A stretch of DNA of 64,000 nucleotides, from contig OX459095.1 in the NCBI GenBank assembly GCA_949775045.1, forward strand, positions 20,578,311 to 20,642,310, in the 5' to 3' direction. The translations under genes and the position numbers were made by a program. This document shows, one piece after another, positions 23,287-35,420 of this stretch (position 1 is its first letter; every line of letters starts with the position of its first letter). The notes below the pieces were generated by a model. It saw only the letters and a program-made list of their open reading frames with translations. It was not told the origin of the DNA and did no database searches. The stretch is from Metridium senile (Eukaryota; Cnidaria; Anthozoa; Actiniaria; Metridiidae).

Positions 23287-24113
23287 ATGGAAGTTGAGGA
23301 GCCTTCGGACAAGGTCGTACTCACACGAGGACCAAAAGAAAGTAAGACGGTGGACGACGACGTGAAGAAAGAAGGTACACATAGATAAAACCTTCAATTG
23401 AATGACAGTCGGATGAATAAAGAGACAGTTTCTTTTAAATACTTGTGTTTAAAAGTAAAGGCGTAGAAATATAGGCGAAGTTTCCCATTCAAATGTCACA
23501 TCCCAAAATAGCGAATGAGTTTGTCTCCTTTCTTGTACTTGTAGTTTGAAATTTTTCTCTTTACTTCTTTAGAAAAAAACGAGAATGGCGAAAAGCCAAC
23601 TGTTCAAGAAGATAAAGTCAAGGACGACAATGGAGAGAAAAAGGAAACACGTGTGTCCTACAGCCGGGTCGGTATTATTATATGAAAATAGTTTTGTCGC
23701 GTTAGTTTTGAGTGAAAAATGTAACATGACAAATAAAAATGCTAATTAATGAAGACATCAAGTTGATACGTTACTATTTGTGTACAGGACGAGTTACTGG
23801 AATTAAAGGAAAGTCCAGCTTCTAAACTATGGCCAGCATTTGCGGATGAAGATTGTGTTAGGTGAGTAAAATTGAATCTATTAAACTTTTAGTTTTCATT
23901 GAAGATTCACTGGTTGACTGGTCTTGTAGCAGTGCATTGTTCATGCACAGTACATATCATATATAAGAAAAAAAGTATTATTTCAGTATAACAGCCAATA
24001 GTTTATAACTAAGAATAATTGAACATAAAACCCTTTTGTACATAAGTAAATCTCCAATTGTACTCTTTTTATGAGTCAAAAAGAAGGGTGCCACAGGTTT
24101 CCCAAAACAGTGC

Positions 24114-24152
<39 letters not shown>

Positions 24153-27100
24153 TGAATCTGAACCAGTTATTGTCTGAAACTGATTTTTTTTTCATGTTTA
24201 GTAAAAGTTTTAGGAGTAAGGGTATCGGTAGTAGGTTTATGTATAATCTTTGTTTCAGAAAATTATGTTTTTTTTAAATGGAGTTCACAACTCTATTAAA
24301 CTCTCTTTTTGCATTGCTATTTTTCTATTCAGGAACCCTGAGATCTGGCGTCATACACCATCAGGTGCCAAGAGATGTGCATCACCCTTAGAAGACATTA
24401 AACGACAGATAATGTAAATATTCTCTATAATAGGATATTGTTTAATGATTATGGTATTTATTGGGTATTTTTCAGGGCTTGAAATAGCTGCCTGCTAATG
24501 GCCAAATGTCAGGCCAAATGTCAGGCCAAATTTAAGGTTTGGCAGGCAAAAATCATTATGAACTGCCAAATGGAATTCAAAATTGCAGTCAAAGTTTACA
24601 GGAAATCATCTTTCAATGTTTCTTTCTATGAAAGTGGCAGGCCAAATTTTGTTCCTATTTCGAGCCCTGTTATTACACTTGTAATAAACCATAATTGGGT
24701 GGTGTAGTGATTTACTGCTCGCCTCTCACTGATGTGGTCCAGGTTAGACTCCCAGCATGGCCATGGATGATATGTGAGTTGAGTTTGTTTGATGTGTTTT
24801 GCTCTGCCATGCCACAAGGGGTTTACAGTTCTCTGGTTTTTCTCCCTCAGCAAAAATCAATATGTGAGCCATGTTTTGTATGTTGAAAATACTGTATTAA
24901 ATGTAGTGGTAGTGGCCTTACAGAAGAGCACAAATGGGGAGTGATTGTTTTAAAAAAAAGGAGATATGGAAAACATTTACATGTTTAGAAATTATTTAAT
25001 CCAACGTTCGGTTACTTTGTTTTTCAATTTTATTCAAGTTAAAGTATAGATTTTAGCTGCACTATCTTGAAAAGTGCACTATCTTCAAAAGGCACCTTCA
25101 ACATTGTTTCAGTTGACGACAGTAATATCTGTCCAGGATTACAAATGTCTTATTTGAGATATGATGGCCAGTTATTAAAATGCAAGGCTTTGAAAACAGT
25201 TTGTAGTTAAGTAATTTAGAAATAGGCGACAAGTATTTATTACTAAAAGTTATATTGAAGTTAATTAAACTTCAATGTATATCACATTAATCACTTCTAA
25301 ATTTACTAGTTGTGTTCTCTGAATTATATTACTGTTTATTGTTATAGAATAGAGGATGGTATCGTACTAAGTCCTCAGCGTCAGAGTTTTGGACAGGGCT
25401 GCCATGTACCCCAGAGTGCCCCTGAAAGAGGATTACAACAGGAGAGAACCAAAAGTATGATGAGTAGAACCATTGAAAGAGATACAAGAGATGGTAGAAA
25501 CAGATTGACTGGTCGTGTTGGACGTGGCTCTAGGCCCCTGGATTATAGAACAACAAACTTGCGTACCGATGGTAGGAATAGGGTAAGAAAGTTGTTTACA
25601 GAGTAAAGTACAGCTTCATCAACCAATAAAAGTGTATTAACATAAATTATATAAGTAGAAACAAGGTTTCTTCATAAATAATACAATTAAGATAGAGTGT
25701 GCAAAATATATGGTTAACATATCTTCAAACTAATGCATAGAATTACATAGAATCAATTCCATTCTATTCTAAAACTAGCAGGAGTATTTGAAACATCAAT
25801 GTCCAAACTTTCCAGTTTTCATGAGATAAACAAAAAACTTTGTACTTACATATCTTTTGGTTTTAAAGGCAATTGTTTGGAAAGATAATACATAATATTT
25901 TGTGTTGTTGTAGAATGGAGAACGACAAACTAGTCCATGGGATAGAAATGACAAAGAACTAAAGAGAAGCCGAGATGATGATGGGTATAACTATAAACGA
26001 GGTGAGGTTTTGATTCATCTACAGAGCTTTCCATTCATGACATTAGGGCAGATTTCATATGACTGTGAAAAGTTCAGTGCCATGTGTGTGCCTTGCCTTC
26101 AACTGTGATGTTCCTAGAATTTGCTGTGCCTTGCCGTGCATTGACCTCGTTCATGGCGTGAGCTTTTCATAGTCATACGAAATCTGCTCTAACATACAGT
26201 AGAACTGCAATGTTTATACAAGCACCCTTTAGTCCATGTCAAACTTGTCAACACAGTTTAAAGAAATTGAATACTCATCAAATGTTTTTACTGTCTAATT
26301 GTAATGTCCACTAATTGTTTGGCATCAAATAAGCCTTTTGCAGGACCTGTTCGCATTATAACAAGCTGACAATGTTTTTTTAACAAACCAAAAATTGATA
26401 GGAATGAATGGTGTGATTCAGGTGTAATCGATGTGATGAGATATGATCGTCTGGACCATCATACCCCTGACAATCGTACCTCGTCTACATATATGATACT
26501 GGTAGTTTGTTTGGTTGGTTGGTAAATATGGCTTGCTCACAAACCATATAAACTTTATTAAGTTTTGGCCATCAAAAAAATATTTAAACCTTTGTTTAAT
26601 GTTTATTTTGATATTGTCTTTTGTATTGTTGCAATTTTGCTATTTTCATATTATTTTACTGGCAAAGCTTAAGTGACCAGGCCTGCAAAGAGCCTATTTT
26701 TTGTTTTCTTATTTATAGTTTAATCACACAAAAAACATTAACAATAAATATTTTGATATCATGTTTGTGCCCATGAATTCTAAAGGTTTTAAATGTTACA
26801 GGGAGAAAACATAATGACGATGAAGATCCAGAATGGATGACATATGGACCAACAAGTATATCAGAGACCATAGAACTAAGGGGGTTTAACAAGGAGACTT
26901 TCAAAGACCAAAAGAGAGGTATTGGCTTTATTGAAATACATATTGACATTATATTAGATACAGCTCAAAGTGCAAAAGTATGGAGCGTGATTACCGCCAA
27001 TATTCTGCATCGAATTATGTTGTACTTTGCTACCATTTGATCATTGCGTTTTAGCATTCTGCTACGATTAATTCGATGAAATATGTATATCAAAATTGAT

Positions 27101-30100
27101 CAAATTTGGATCACTAAATTTTACCGAATTCAAAACCCCAAATTTGAACGAATTTGAACACACCAAATTTGACCGAATTCACATCAACCGAATCCGCAAT
27201 CTTTTGGACAGCGCGGACGGAGTAAACTGCAGGTTACAGGTTTATATTTATACCGGCATTGTGTCATGGTTCTGTTGAGCAAATTTTCAGCTTTTGTGTT
27301 TATTTTCGTGGTTTGGAAAGACAACATTATGCTCAAAATATGATAAAAGTCGTGCTTATGCATTTTAGATTTGAAAAGCCTGATAATACCAGCATGCTTG
27401 TGCTAAAATGCAGTGGCGCCAAACACGATCATAAAAAGTCACGGCGTGTTTGAATCGCGTAGCCGGCCAGTTTGACAAATATCATTTGTATTAATACTCG
27501 CCTTGACAAGCTGAAACAAGCATCTTCATTATTGTTTAATATCTCTATTCCGTTTCGTTTTGTAAAACGGTCATTCATATGCCTATAGCTCTCTGTGATT
27601 TGGCTCGTTTTAAACTATATAGATTTCTTACGGTGTAAATCACTTTCTTATTTCTTTTCGCTAGCTAAAGAAGGTCTCAAAAGTTGATTGCCAAACATTT
27701 AATATTAATTAATCAATTTTTTTCATTATTTATTATTCGACCTGCAACCTGCAGTTTACTCCGTCCGCGCTGTCCAAAAGATTGCTGATTCGGTTGATGT
27801 GAATTCGGTCAAATTTGGTGTGTTCAAATTCGTTCAAATTTGGAGTTTTGAATTCGGTCAAATTTAGTGATCCAAATTTGATCAATTTTGTTATACATAT
27901 TTCATCGAATTAATCGTAGCAGAATGCAAAACGCAATGATCAAATGGTAGCAAAGTACAACATAATTTGATGCAGAATATTGGCGGTAATCACACTCCAT
28001 ACAAAAGTACCATTACTTTCAATGTATTCCAATAATTAAAATATGAATTGGTTTGACTCTGGCCTGATTTTGGTTTAATTTATTCACATCATATTCATAT
28101 AAATTAAACCAAAATCAGGCCAGAGTCAAACCAATTTGTATTTTAATATGAATCCTGGCTGCAAATTCAACATTTTTACTATTCCAATAATTGTATGCAT
28201 GTATTTTGTCTGCTAAACAAGCTTCATTGCTGAGCTAACCCTAACCCTAAAACAAGACAGCTTCTTATGGAAATATGACAATATCAGTTACAAAATCCTG
28301 TGTAGAGAAGATTGTGAATACATTAAAAAAAGATTATATTTTTACACCTAATCTATGATATCCAGAATAATAGACAGGTTTGAAAATGCACATTCTGGTC
28401 TTTCTGTTTATGCTACCATGATATCAGAAACATTTCATCACTTATCTCTCCTCTTTTAACACTCCTTGCCTTGTTATCCTTTTCTTGTCTTATTCTTGCC
28501 TTGCAAACTGCTGGCTTACAGTCCAATAAGTCCTCCAGAATTGTAAAGCATTATGAGCATTATTTGAAATAACGCTATATAAATGAGAAAAAAATAAATG
28601 GAAACTAGCGAGTAAGTATAGGCTGCGTTGGTGTTTGATATAAACAATGAAATTTGTAGAGTACAAACACTAAAAGTGTGCAACATAAATACCACTAAAT
28701 ACTGCTAAATTATGCAAATTCTTTTGTTCTCTATTGTTTAATCAACACTATTTAGTGGTAAATAGTTCAAAGTATTGCACACTTTTAGTGTTTGTACTCT
28801 AACACTGTAAAAAATGTTGACTTAACCTTACTGACCTTACTTTAGCCCTTCGTCGGAGTAAAAATATATAAATGAGGCTTATTATTTAATATTATTTCCC
28901 AGACAAGAGAGGATCTTTCACAGGAAGTGACGGCATACCTGTCTCTACAAAGGATAAAGAAGAAAAGAATGAACAACAAAACAAGAAGAAGACACCAAGC
29001 AAAGATGGCCAACAAAACAAAGATGATGATGATGCTGATTTTGACATCAACCAGTTTTTCACATCAGATTCCTTCCTGCAGTTTGCTGATGAGGTGAGTA
29101 GGGCTTTTTGTCATTGTCATCATTCCTCTTGTGCTATACTGGCTCGTCGAGTGTACAGTATGTTACATAATGTGAGCAGGAAAATTTGTGCTTACATAAA
29201 TTCCTGTTTATGCCTTTTAAGTTGGGTAAAAGATAGTTCCCACTAGATATAAATGGATGAGTGAGTGAATAAATGATTGAATAAGTGCAATAATTTGTAA
29301 CTATGCAAATAATAATAAACTTTATATGCAAATGATTTTGAACAATGGATTTGTGAGGCTTTTGGGTCAAGTCTTGAATATATTTACATTTGAATATAAC
29401 TGTAATAACGGCTATTGCTTGAAGTTTTCCCTACCAATTAATACCCAAAAATGTTGTTGACAATTTCTAATGTAAATCTATATACTTCTGTCACCTGTAG
29501 CCAGAGCAAAGCAACAGCAATGAGAGCAGATTCCGACAGTTTTTTGGTATTGGAGGACGACAGGGAAGTCAGAGTGGTAGCAGAAGGTCATCAGGAGCAG
29601 AAGAACTCCTTGAATATTCAGGTTATTACTTTGAATCATCTTTGTTCTTTATGTTTTGCATGGTAATCATGCATGTACAAGAAGCCACCATCATGAAAAT
29701 CATTTCCATCAGCAATATTGTGTACCTTTTTTTGTCTTCATTGCAGTCATTATTTATCATTAGAACCATTTACCATCAAGTCTTTATTCTTACCTTTCTT
29801 GTCACAATCAACATCATAATTATCATTAACATCATCAATTTTCATTACACCATCACTAATCATAATAACTTTAATCTGACATTAATTAATAACATTAATC
29901 TGAATCACTTTCATTAATATAATAGTCATCATTAATCGTGTACAATCATTATATTTATTTTGTGTGAATAAGTAAAAACCTAACGTCTTGTTGCCTTGTG
30001 TCACAATTTACAGGGGTTTCAAGTAGAAGTCCAAGTACACCTCACACTCCTTCTCCAAGTCAGAAGTTCATGTTTACACCTATCCAACCAGTAGAAGCCA

Positions 30101-30571
30101 ACACTGAGCCATCAAGCCTGTCTGAGATGCTACAGAAGACAAAACTAGACGTCAAACCTTTACTGGATACTATTCTGTCATCAGGGAAAAAAGATGAAAT
30201 GAGAGTTAAAGGACTGAAACGACTAGAAGAAATTGAACCAGCTGAAGACAAAAACAAGAAAGAGAATAAGGGGATGGTATCCAGTGAGGAAGGAAAGAAG
30301 GAGGAGAATGTTGGAGGAGATATGACAGCTTTTTTTAAGTTTGTTGAGAATATGAAAACATCTGGGAATCTCCCTGCAAAACCACAACCTGTGGTAAGAA
30401 TAGATTAAGCTCTTCTTGAAATCATGTTGTGAATAAATTGGTGATTTTTTTTCATTTCATTATTAGTTGATTGGCTGGTTGATTGATTGAACAAGTGTAT
30501 AACTGATTGATTGATTGATTGATTAACCAAGTGTATAACTGATTGATTGATTGATTAACCAAGTGTATAAC

Positions 30572-30614
<43 letters not shown>

Positions 30615-30641
30615 GCAAGTGAATAATTGACTGATTTATTT

Positions 30642-30701
<60 letters not shown>

Positions 30702-33700
30702 TTGGCTGATTGATTGGCTGATTGATTGACTAAATGGATGATGAAGTAAATGAGTATTTCTGCCAATAATTTATTGATGCATTAGGCAATTTATTTATTG
30801 AAGAAATTATTTAATGATTCAATTATCGATTGAATGACTGACTGATTAACTCACTCACTTATTGTTGGGTGATTGATTGGCTGACATATTAACTGGCTGA
30901 CTATGATTGATACATTCATTCATTGACTAAATAATATCTAAATTATCAATAATTGCTTCAATGATGGAATATGCTTTAATTTTGAATTAAACCTGTATAT
31001 TCTATATTTCTGTTTTACAGTGCAATGATTTCTTGCGATGACATAGTTTTTTTGTGAGTTGTTCAACGAATAATAAACGATTTCTAAAATATTTCTGAAG
31101 GCCCACGGTTTTTTTGATTCGCACTGTAATAGATTATATGTTGTCCCAATATAATATTATTATTGTTGTTTAGATACCTGGTCTTCCTAGTCATCTGTTA
31201 CCAAGACCACCATCTCCTAAGACAAAGACCCCTCGTCGCAGCCCATCTCCTTTAGCAAACCTGGATAGATCTACCTCTCCTGTTGAGTTCTTACATCGTA
31301 TCATACAGAAACAACAAAGTCCCTCTCCACCACAGGTTGTACCACAGATGAACAGACCTTACTCTCCTTTGGAAACACCACTTTACAAACCTGTTGGTAG
31401 GTAGCACTTATAGAAATATCTGTACTAAACAGAGGGTGGCTTATGGGGTTTTTGGGGTATGGGTTTTGTATTATTTTTTTTCTACAGTGAAAAATGATCA
31501 TTCAGATTCTTTCACCTCCGGTTGTTTGGTTTTGGTCAAGTTTTATTTACTTCTTGCAGTTTCATTTTTTTAGTCAATTTTGATGCAGTATTTTTTTCGA
31601 TTTGTGATTTAGACTGTACGATTTTTCTGCCTACAACTAGTACATGCAAACTGCTCATGTTATACATACTGATTCAATCATACAGCATAAATCAACCCCA
31701 CAACTTGTCTACGATAGAGTGTTTTTGGACAAAATGGCGAAGGATGCTCATATAAAGATTATTTTAAGAAAGATACAAGGCTGGCTTCACTTGAAATTGT
31801 ACGATACTTTTCAGTGTGTTGTGGGACAAATTGTGCATGTGTAAATCAGAGGCAAGTCAAGCTGTAATCATACAGTCTAAATTTACACCCCCTCTAAACA
31901 GCTGGGCCCGGTTGTTCAAAGCCCGATTAGTGCTAAACCTGGATTAACGGTATAGGTTTTTTTAAGAGTTAACCCAGGATTAGCACAATTCGGGCTTTGA
32001 ACAACCGGGCCCTGTACAGCTATTTCAAGGAAGTTAGCTTGGAAATGCAACTTTTAATTAGAGTTGATTAAGCCATTTTAAGACCTTGCTTGTTTTTCAT
32101 TTTGAAACAGAAATGCTGCGAAGATCTCCATCACCACTTCAGTCAATGTATGAACAGAAACGCTTCTCACCTCTGATGACCCCAGAAGCTTTCATGAGTC
32201 CATCACCTGGCTACCCCTCTCATATTCATAACAGACCCAGCCCAATGATGTACCATATGGCAGATAAACCTCGCTTTGAGTTACCTAATGAGACCCCTAA
32301 ACCTGCTTACCAAAATCACAAGCAAACTCCACGATCTAACAACATTGCTAAACCCAAAGTAACACCAAAAACACAGTCTGCGGCACTAAAAGATCTGGGT
32401 TTCATGCCAACATCAGTGTTGCAAAAAATCAAGAAAGATCAGATGACACCAAAGTCCAAAGCTGATGGTGATGAGAAAGAAGCCATTAATTTTGAAGACT
32501 TGAAGACAAAGCTGAACGGAATATCAAAGGAGGAATGTGTATCTTCACCTGAACCAAAGAAAGGACTCTTGGCATCTAAAGAAGAACCTTTGCTTAAACC
32601 AACAGCATTCAAGCCTTACCAGGGTGTGTCACCACACTCTGTCTCACCACTTAGATCAGGGATTCATTCTGCACCTCAGTCTCCACAAGTTGCTCCAGGA
32701 ACACCACATCATAAAGAGCCACTGCCATGTTCTGCACCAGTAACACCTCAAAGACATCCACACGCTGAACAAATATTGATCAACTTGCAAGCCCATGCTA
32801 AGCAGGCTGCTAGTGAGAGATCTATTAGACTACAGAAGGCTTTAGAAAGTACCCAACCTAACAAGCAATCATCTCAACCAATCATGGCTCCAACTAGTAT
32901 TGAAAACATAAATAACCATCGCAGAGATGACAGCCCCCATCATGGTAATGACATGGTATCACAGCATGCTAAGAGAGACTTTGAGAGACCAATGCCGCCT
33001 CCACATAATATACATCATCATCAACAACAGCACCAACAACAACTCCAACAGCAACAGCAGCAGCATCTGCAACAGCAGCAACAACTGCAACAGCAGCAGA
33101 TCAGAAGAGAAAACCTGCAGTACCTGGCCAATATGGCTAGACTAAGGCAAACACCACCACCACTATCCATGATGTCTGGTCATGTCTCTCCGCAGTCAAT
33201 ACTTGGTAGTCCAGCAATGCATCGTTCACCTTTTCCCGTACACCAAGGTAAACCACACATGCATCATCCAGGTGCAATACCATCACAACCATTACATCCT
33301 GGAAACTTTCGAATGGCACCACCTACCAGAACATCATCAGGTATGCCTCCACAGTCACCTGCATCTCTCATGCAAATGATGCCTCCACAGCGTCATCCTA
33401 TGATGTATCGACATGGGCACGCCCAAATGCCTAGTCACCCTGGCTTCCATCCAATGATGTCACCTCGTGGGAACTACCCAATGCCAAGGCAACACCCTGG
33501 ATATATGCACCCTCGCCATAAAGGTAAAACACAATATGTTTATTGGAAGTCATTACTGAATCTCCCTAGCCAGTGGCTATTTTTAACTATTCAACACACT
33601 CACCATAAAGATAAAACACAATATGTTTATTGGAAGTCATTACTGAATCTCCCTAGCCAGTGGCTATTTTTAACTATTCAGCACCCTCACCATAAAGATA

Positions 33701-35420
33701 AGACACAATATGTTTATTGGAAATCATTACTGAATCTCCCTAGCCAGTGGCTATTTTTAACTATTCAACACACTCACCATAAAGATAAAACACAATATGT
33801 TTATTGGAAGTCATTACTGAATCTCCCTAGCCAGTGGCTATTTTTAACTATTCAATACACTCGCCATAAAGGTAAAACACAATGGGGTTTATGGGAACAC
33901 ACTCATTAAAGGGATAGTGATAGTAATGATAACACACCCTGGATATATGCATCCTCACCATAAAGGTAAAACACAATAGGGTTTATGGGAACACACTCAT
34001 TAAAGGGATAGTGATAGTAATGATAACACACCTTGGATATATGCACCCTCACCATAAAGATAAAACACAATATGTTTATTGGAAGTCATTACTGAATCTC
34101 CCTAGCCAGTGGCTATTTTTAACTATTCAACACCCTCGCCACAATAGGGTTTATGGGAACACACTCATTAAAGGGATAGTGATAGTAATGATAACACACC
34201 CTGGATATATGCACCCTCACCATAAAGATAAAACACAATAGGGTTTATGGGAACACACTCATTAAAGGGATAGTGATAGTAATGATAACACACCCTGGAT
34301 ATGTGCACCCTCACCATAAAGATAAAACACAATAGGGTTTATGGGAACACACTCATTAAAGGGATAGTGATAGTAATGATAACACACCCTGGATATGTGC
34401 ACCCTCGCCATAAAGATAAAACACAATAGGGTTTATGGGAACACACTCATTAAAGGGATAGTGATAGTAATGATAACACACCCTGGATATATGCACCCTC
34501 ACCATAAAGATAAAACACAATAGGGTTTATGGGAACACACTCATTAAAGGGATAGTGATAGTAATGATAACACACCCTGGATATATGCACCCTCACCATA
34601 AAGATAAAACACAATGGAGTTTATGGGAAGTTGTTAGCAAATCTCCCTAGCCAGTGGCTATGTTTAAATATTCAACACACTCATTTTAAAAAAAAGATAG
34701 TGGTAATTATGGTAATGATAAAAACGATAATATTGGAATTTGGTGGTTATAATAATAATAAATAAAAATAAATAGACACTTTATAGCACTATTTCTGGGA
34801 GCTCAATGGTGTTTTACAATGGCTGGTGATAATGAACGGTGATGATGACCGCAATAATGACAGTGATTATAATACTAATAACTATGATAATATTGACTAA
34901 CCTGTTTGTGATGTATGTTGTTCATATTCAAGTTGGCAATAGTTATTATTATATTATCAATAAGAACTGATATTTTATACATTTGCATGTATTACTTATA
35001 TGCAAATGTTTTCAAACAACGGATTCAAGTCACGTTTTCAATAGTCTCCCTCACACCCGTTATTAGTGTCGGGCTTCCTAAGAACGGCTGCAAGGGAGAC
35101 TATGTTATCAAACAACGGAATCAAATCATGTCGACTCATAAGCAAAAACAAACACTTGACCTGAAAGCCTCAACTTGAATCCACTGTTCAATATCATTTG
35201 CATACAACTGTAATAACAGCTTTAATTTCTATTATGCTTTCCAGTTCCCAATGCACCAATGCCTGGTAGACAATCTCCCAACCATGATAACGCCTTGTCC
35301 AAGTGGTTTAGTGATGATGTACTGCAGTCCTCAGCACCCAACATACCAGTAGAAACCAGCAGTAAGAAGATGTTGTCAGTAGAAGACCTTGAACGACAAC
35401 AAGCTTTGTGTACGACCTAA
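23287..35420 (+). CDS. EIF4ENIF1: eIF4E transporter 4E-T (EIF4ENIF1), 13 exons, 1093 aa
   Basis: Nucleocytoplasmic eIF4E-binding scaffold of P-bodies that represses mRNAs with DDX6, LSM14 and PATL1. Exons are 23287-23374, 23573-23667, 23788-23861, 24333-24413, 25348-25582, 25914-26001, 26802-26918, 28903-29093, 29501-29621, 30014-30393, 31174-31396, 32111-33523 and 35245-35420, in phase; 1093 aa against human 985. The eIF4E-binding motif YSRDELL is at 59-65 (YxxxxL-phi). The Cup-homology/DDX6-binding region has DPEWMTYGPTSISETIEL at 229-246. Later conserved blocks are SLSEMLQKTKLDVKPLL, DMTAFFKFVENMK, and the C-terminal ALSKWFSDDVLQ with LSVEDLERQQ. A His/Gln-rich tract lies at ~867-896. The exon 2 donor is GTCGGT, weak but forced by frame. 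A tandem satellite starts exactly at the exon 12 donor, so alternative C-terminal forms are possible. Confidence 0.92.
24115..24150. repeat. 36-bp C homopolymer in EIF4ENIF1 intron 3
   Basis: Uninterrupted C run; the length is probably not reliable in any assembly. Confidence 0.9.
24473..24669. mobile_element. 197-bp hAT-like MITE
   Basis: CAGGGCTTGAAATAG and CTATTTCGAGCCCTG are terminal inverted repeats. The interior contains repeated CAGGCCAAAT (three near copies at 24510-24530 and one at ~24648). The CAGGG terminus suggests hAT, but no 8-bp duplication survives. EIF4ENIF1 intron 4. Confidence 0.65.
24693..24860 (+). mobile_element. tRNA-derived SINE
   Basis: GGTGGTGTAGTGATTTACTG resembles an A-box region, and CAGGTTAGACTCCCAG contains a B box (GGTTAGACTCC) ~45 bases later. 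The 3' part TCTGGTTTTTCTCCCTCAGC is the tail common to many invertebrate tRNA-SINEs. Body diverged and no clear target duplication. Confidence 0.65.
26046..26189. mobile_element. 144-bp TIR MITE, TA duplication
   Basis: GGGCAGATTTCATATGACTG and CAGATTTCGTATGACTATGA (minus strand) are the inverted ends; TA flanks both sides. The interior has GTGCCTTGCC words. A relative lies at 10655. EIF4ENIF1 intron 6. Confidence 0.72.
26981..27999. mobile_element. 1019-bp element with ~265-bp terminal inverted repeats
   Basis: Left arm ~26981-27240 and right arm ~27739-27999 are about 95% identical in inverse: TGGAGCGTGATTACCGCC at the left end, GGCGGTAATCACACTCCA at the right. TA flanks both sides. The ~500-bp core has no ORF. 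The arms contain repeated ACCGAATTCAAA / CGAATTTGAAC words. EIF4ENIF1 intron 7. Confidence 0.88.
28047..28136. repeat. Perfect-arm hairpin, ~36-bp arms
   Basis: ATTGGTTTGACTCTGGCCTG... and ...CAGGCCAGAGTCAAACCAAT are exact inverted copies around a ~16-base loop. TAAAATATGA-like words occur just outside on both sides. Likely a mini-foldback. Confidence 0.85.
28599..28646. mobile_element. Single arm of the palindromic element at 48020
   Basis: AAATGGAAACTAGCGAGTAA and ATAGGCTGCG-TTGGTGTTTGATATA match the inner half of the left arm at 48057-48106, with a 6-bp deletion and a C/T change. The upstream words GTAAAGCATTATGAGCA and ACGCTATATAAATG (28543-28585) look like a LINE/SINE 3' tail. Confidence 0.6.
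28659..28799. mobile_element. 141-bp TA-flanked MITE, copy 1
   Basis: GAGTACAAACACTAAAAGTG at the left and CACTTTTAGTGTTTGTACTC at the right are perfect inverted repeats; TA flanks both ends. An inner inverted pair (CCACTAAATA / ATTTAGTGG) is present. Copies of the same family occur at 35874, 37401 and 54901. Confidence 0.9.
30478..30740. repeat. (GATT)n and (TTTA)n microsatellites in EIF4ENIF1 intron 10
   Basis: TTGATTGATTGATTGA blocks interrupted by AACCAAGTGTATAACTGA (three times), then (ATTT)n at 30635-30702, then GATT again. Confidence 0.9.
31904..32012. mobile_element. 109-bp MULE-like mini-element, GGGCCCGGTTGTTCAAAGCC ends
   Basis: GGGCCCGGTTGTTCAAAGCC and GGCTTTGAACAACCGGGCCC are exact terminal inverted repeats. 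The flanks TAAACAGCT and TGTACAGCT match at 7 of 9 positions, in line with a 9-bp MULE duplication. EIF4ENIF1 intron 11. Confidence 0.75.
33489..34680 (+). repeat. Satellite array seeded on the EIF4ENIF1 exon 12 / splice-donor junction
   Basis: About 13 units of two kinds. An 87-bp unit starts at 33514, 33601, 33688, 33775 and 34050. A ~94-bp unit (33862, 33956, 34218, 34312 and onward) includes CACACCCTGGATATATGCAC, a copy of the last coding bases of exon 12, followed by CATAAAGGTAAAAC, a copy of the donor. The real donor is GT at 33524-33525. Copies at 33872 and 33966 keep GGTAAAA; the others read AGATAAAA and have lost the GT. Confidence 0.9.

Noticed and set aside
33524..33909. Read-through C-terminus of 4E-T as the normal protein end
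   Set aside because: The GT donor at 33524 joins in phase to exon 13, which carries the conserved C-terminal KWFSDDVLQ block; read-through is kept only as a possible isoform.
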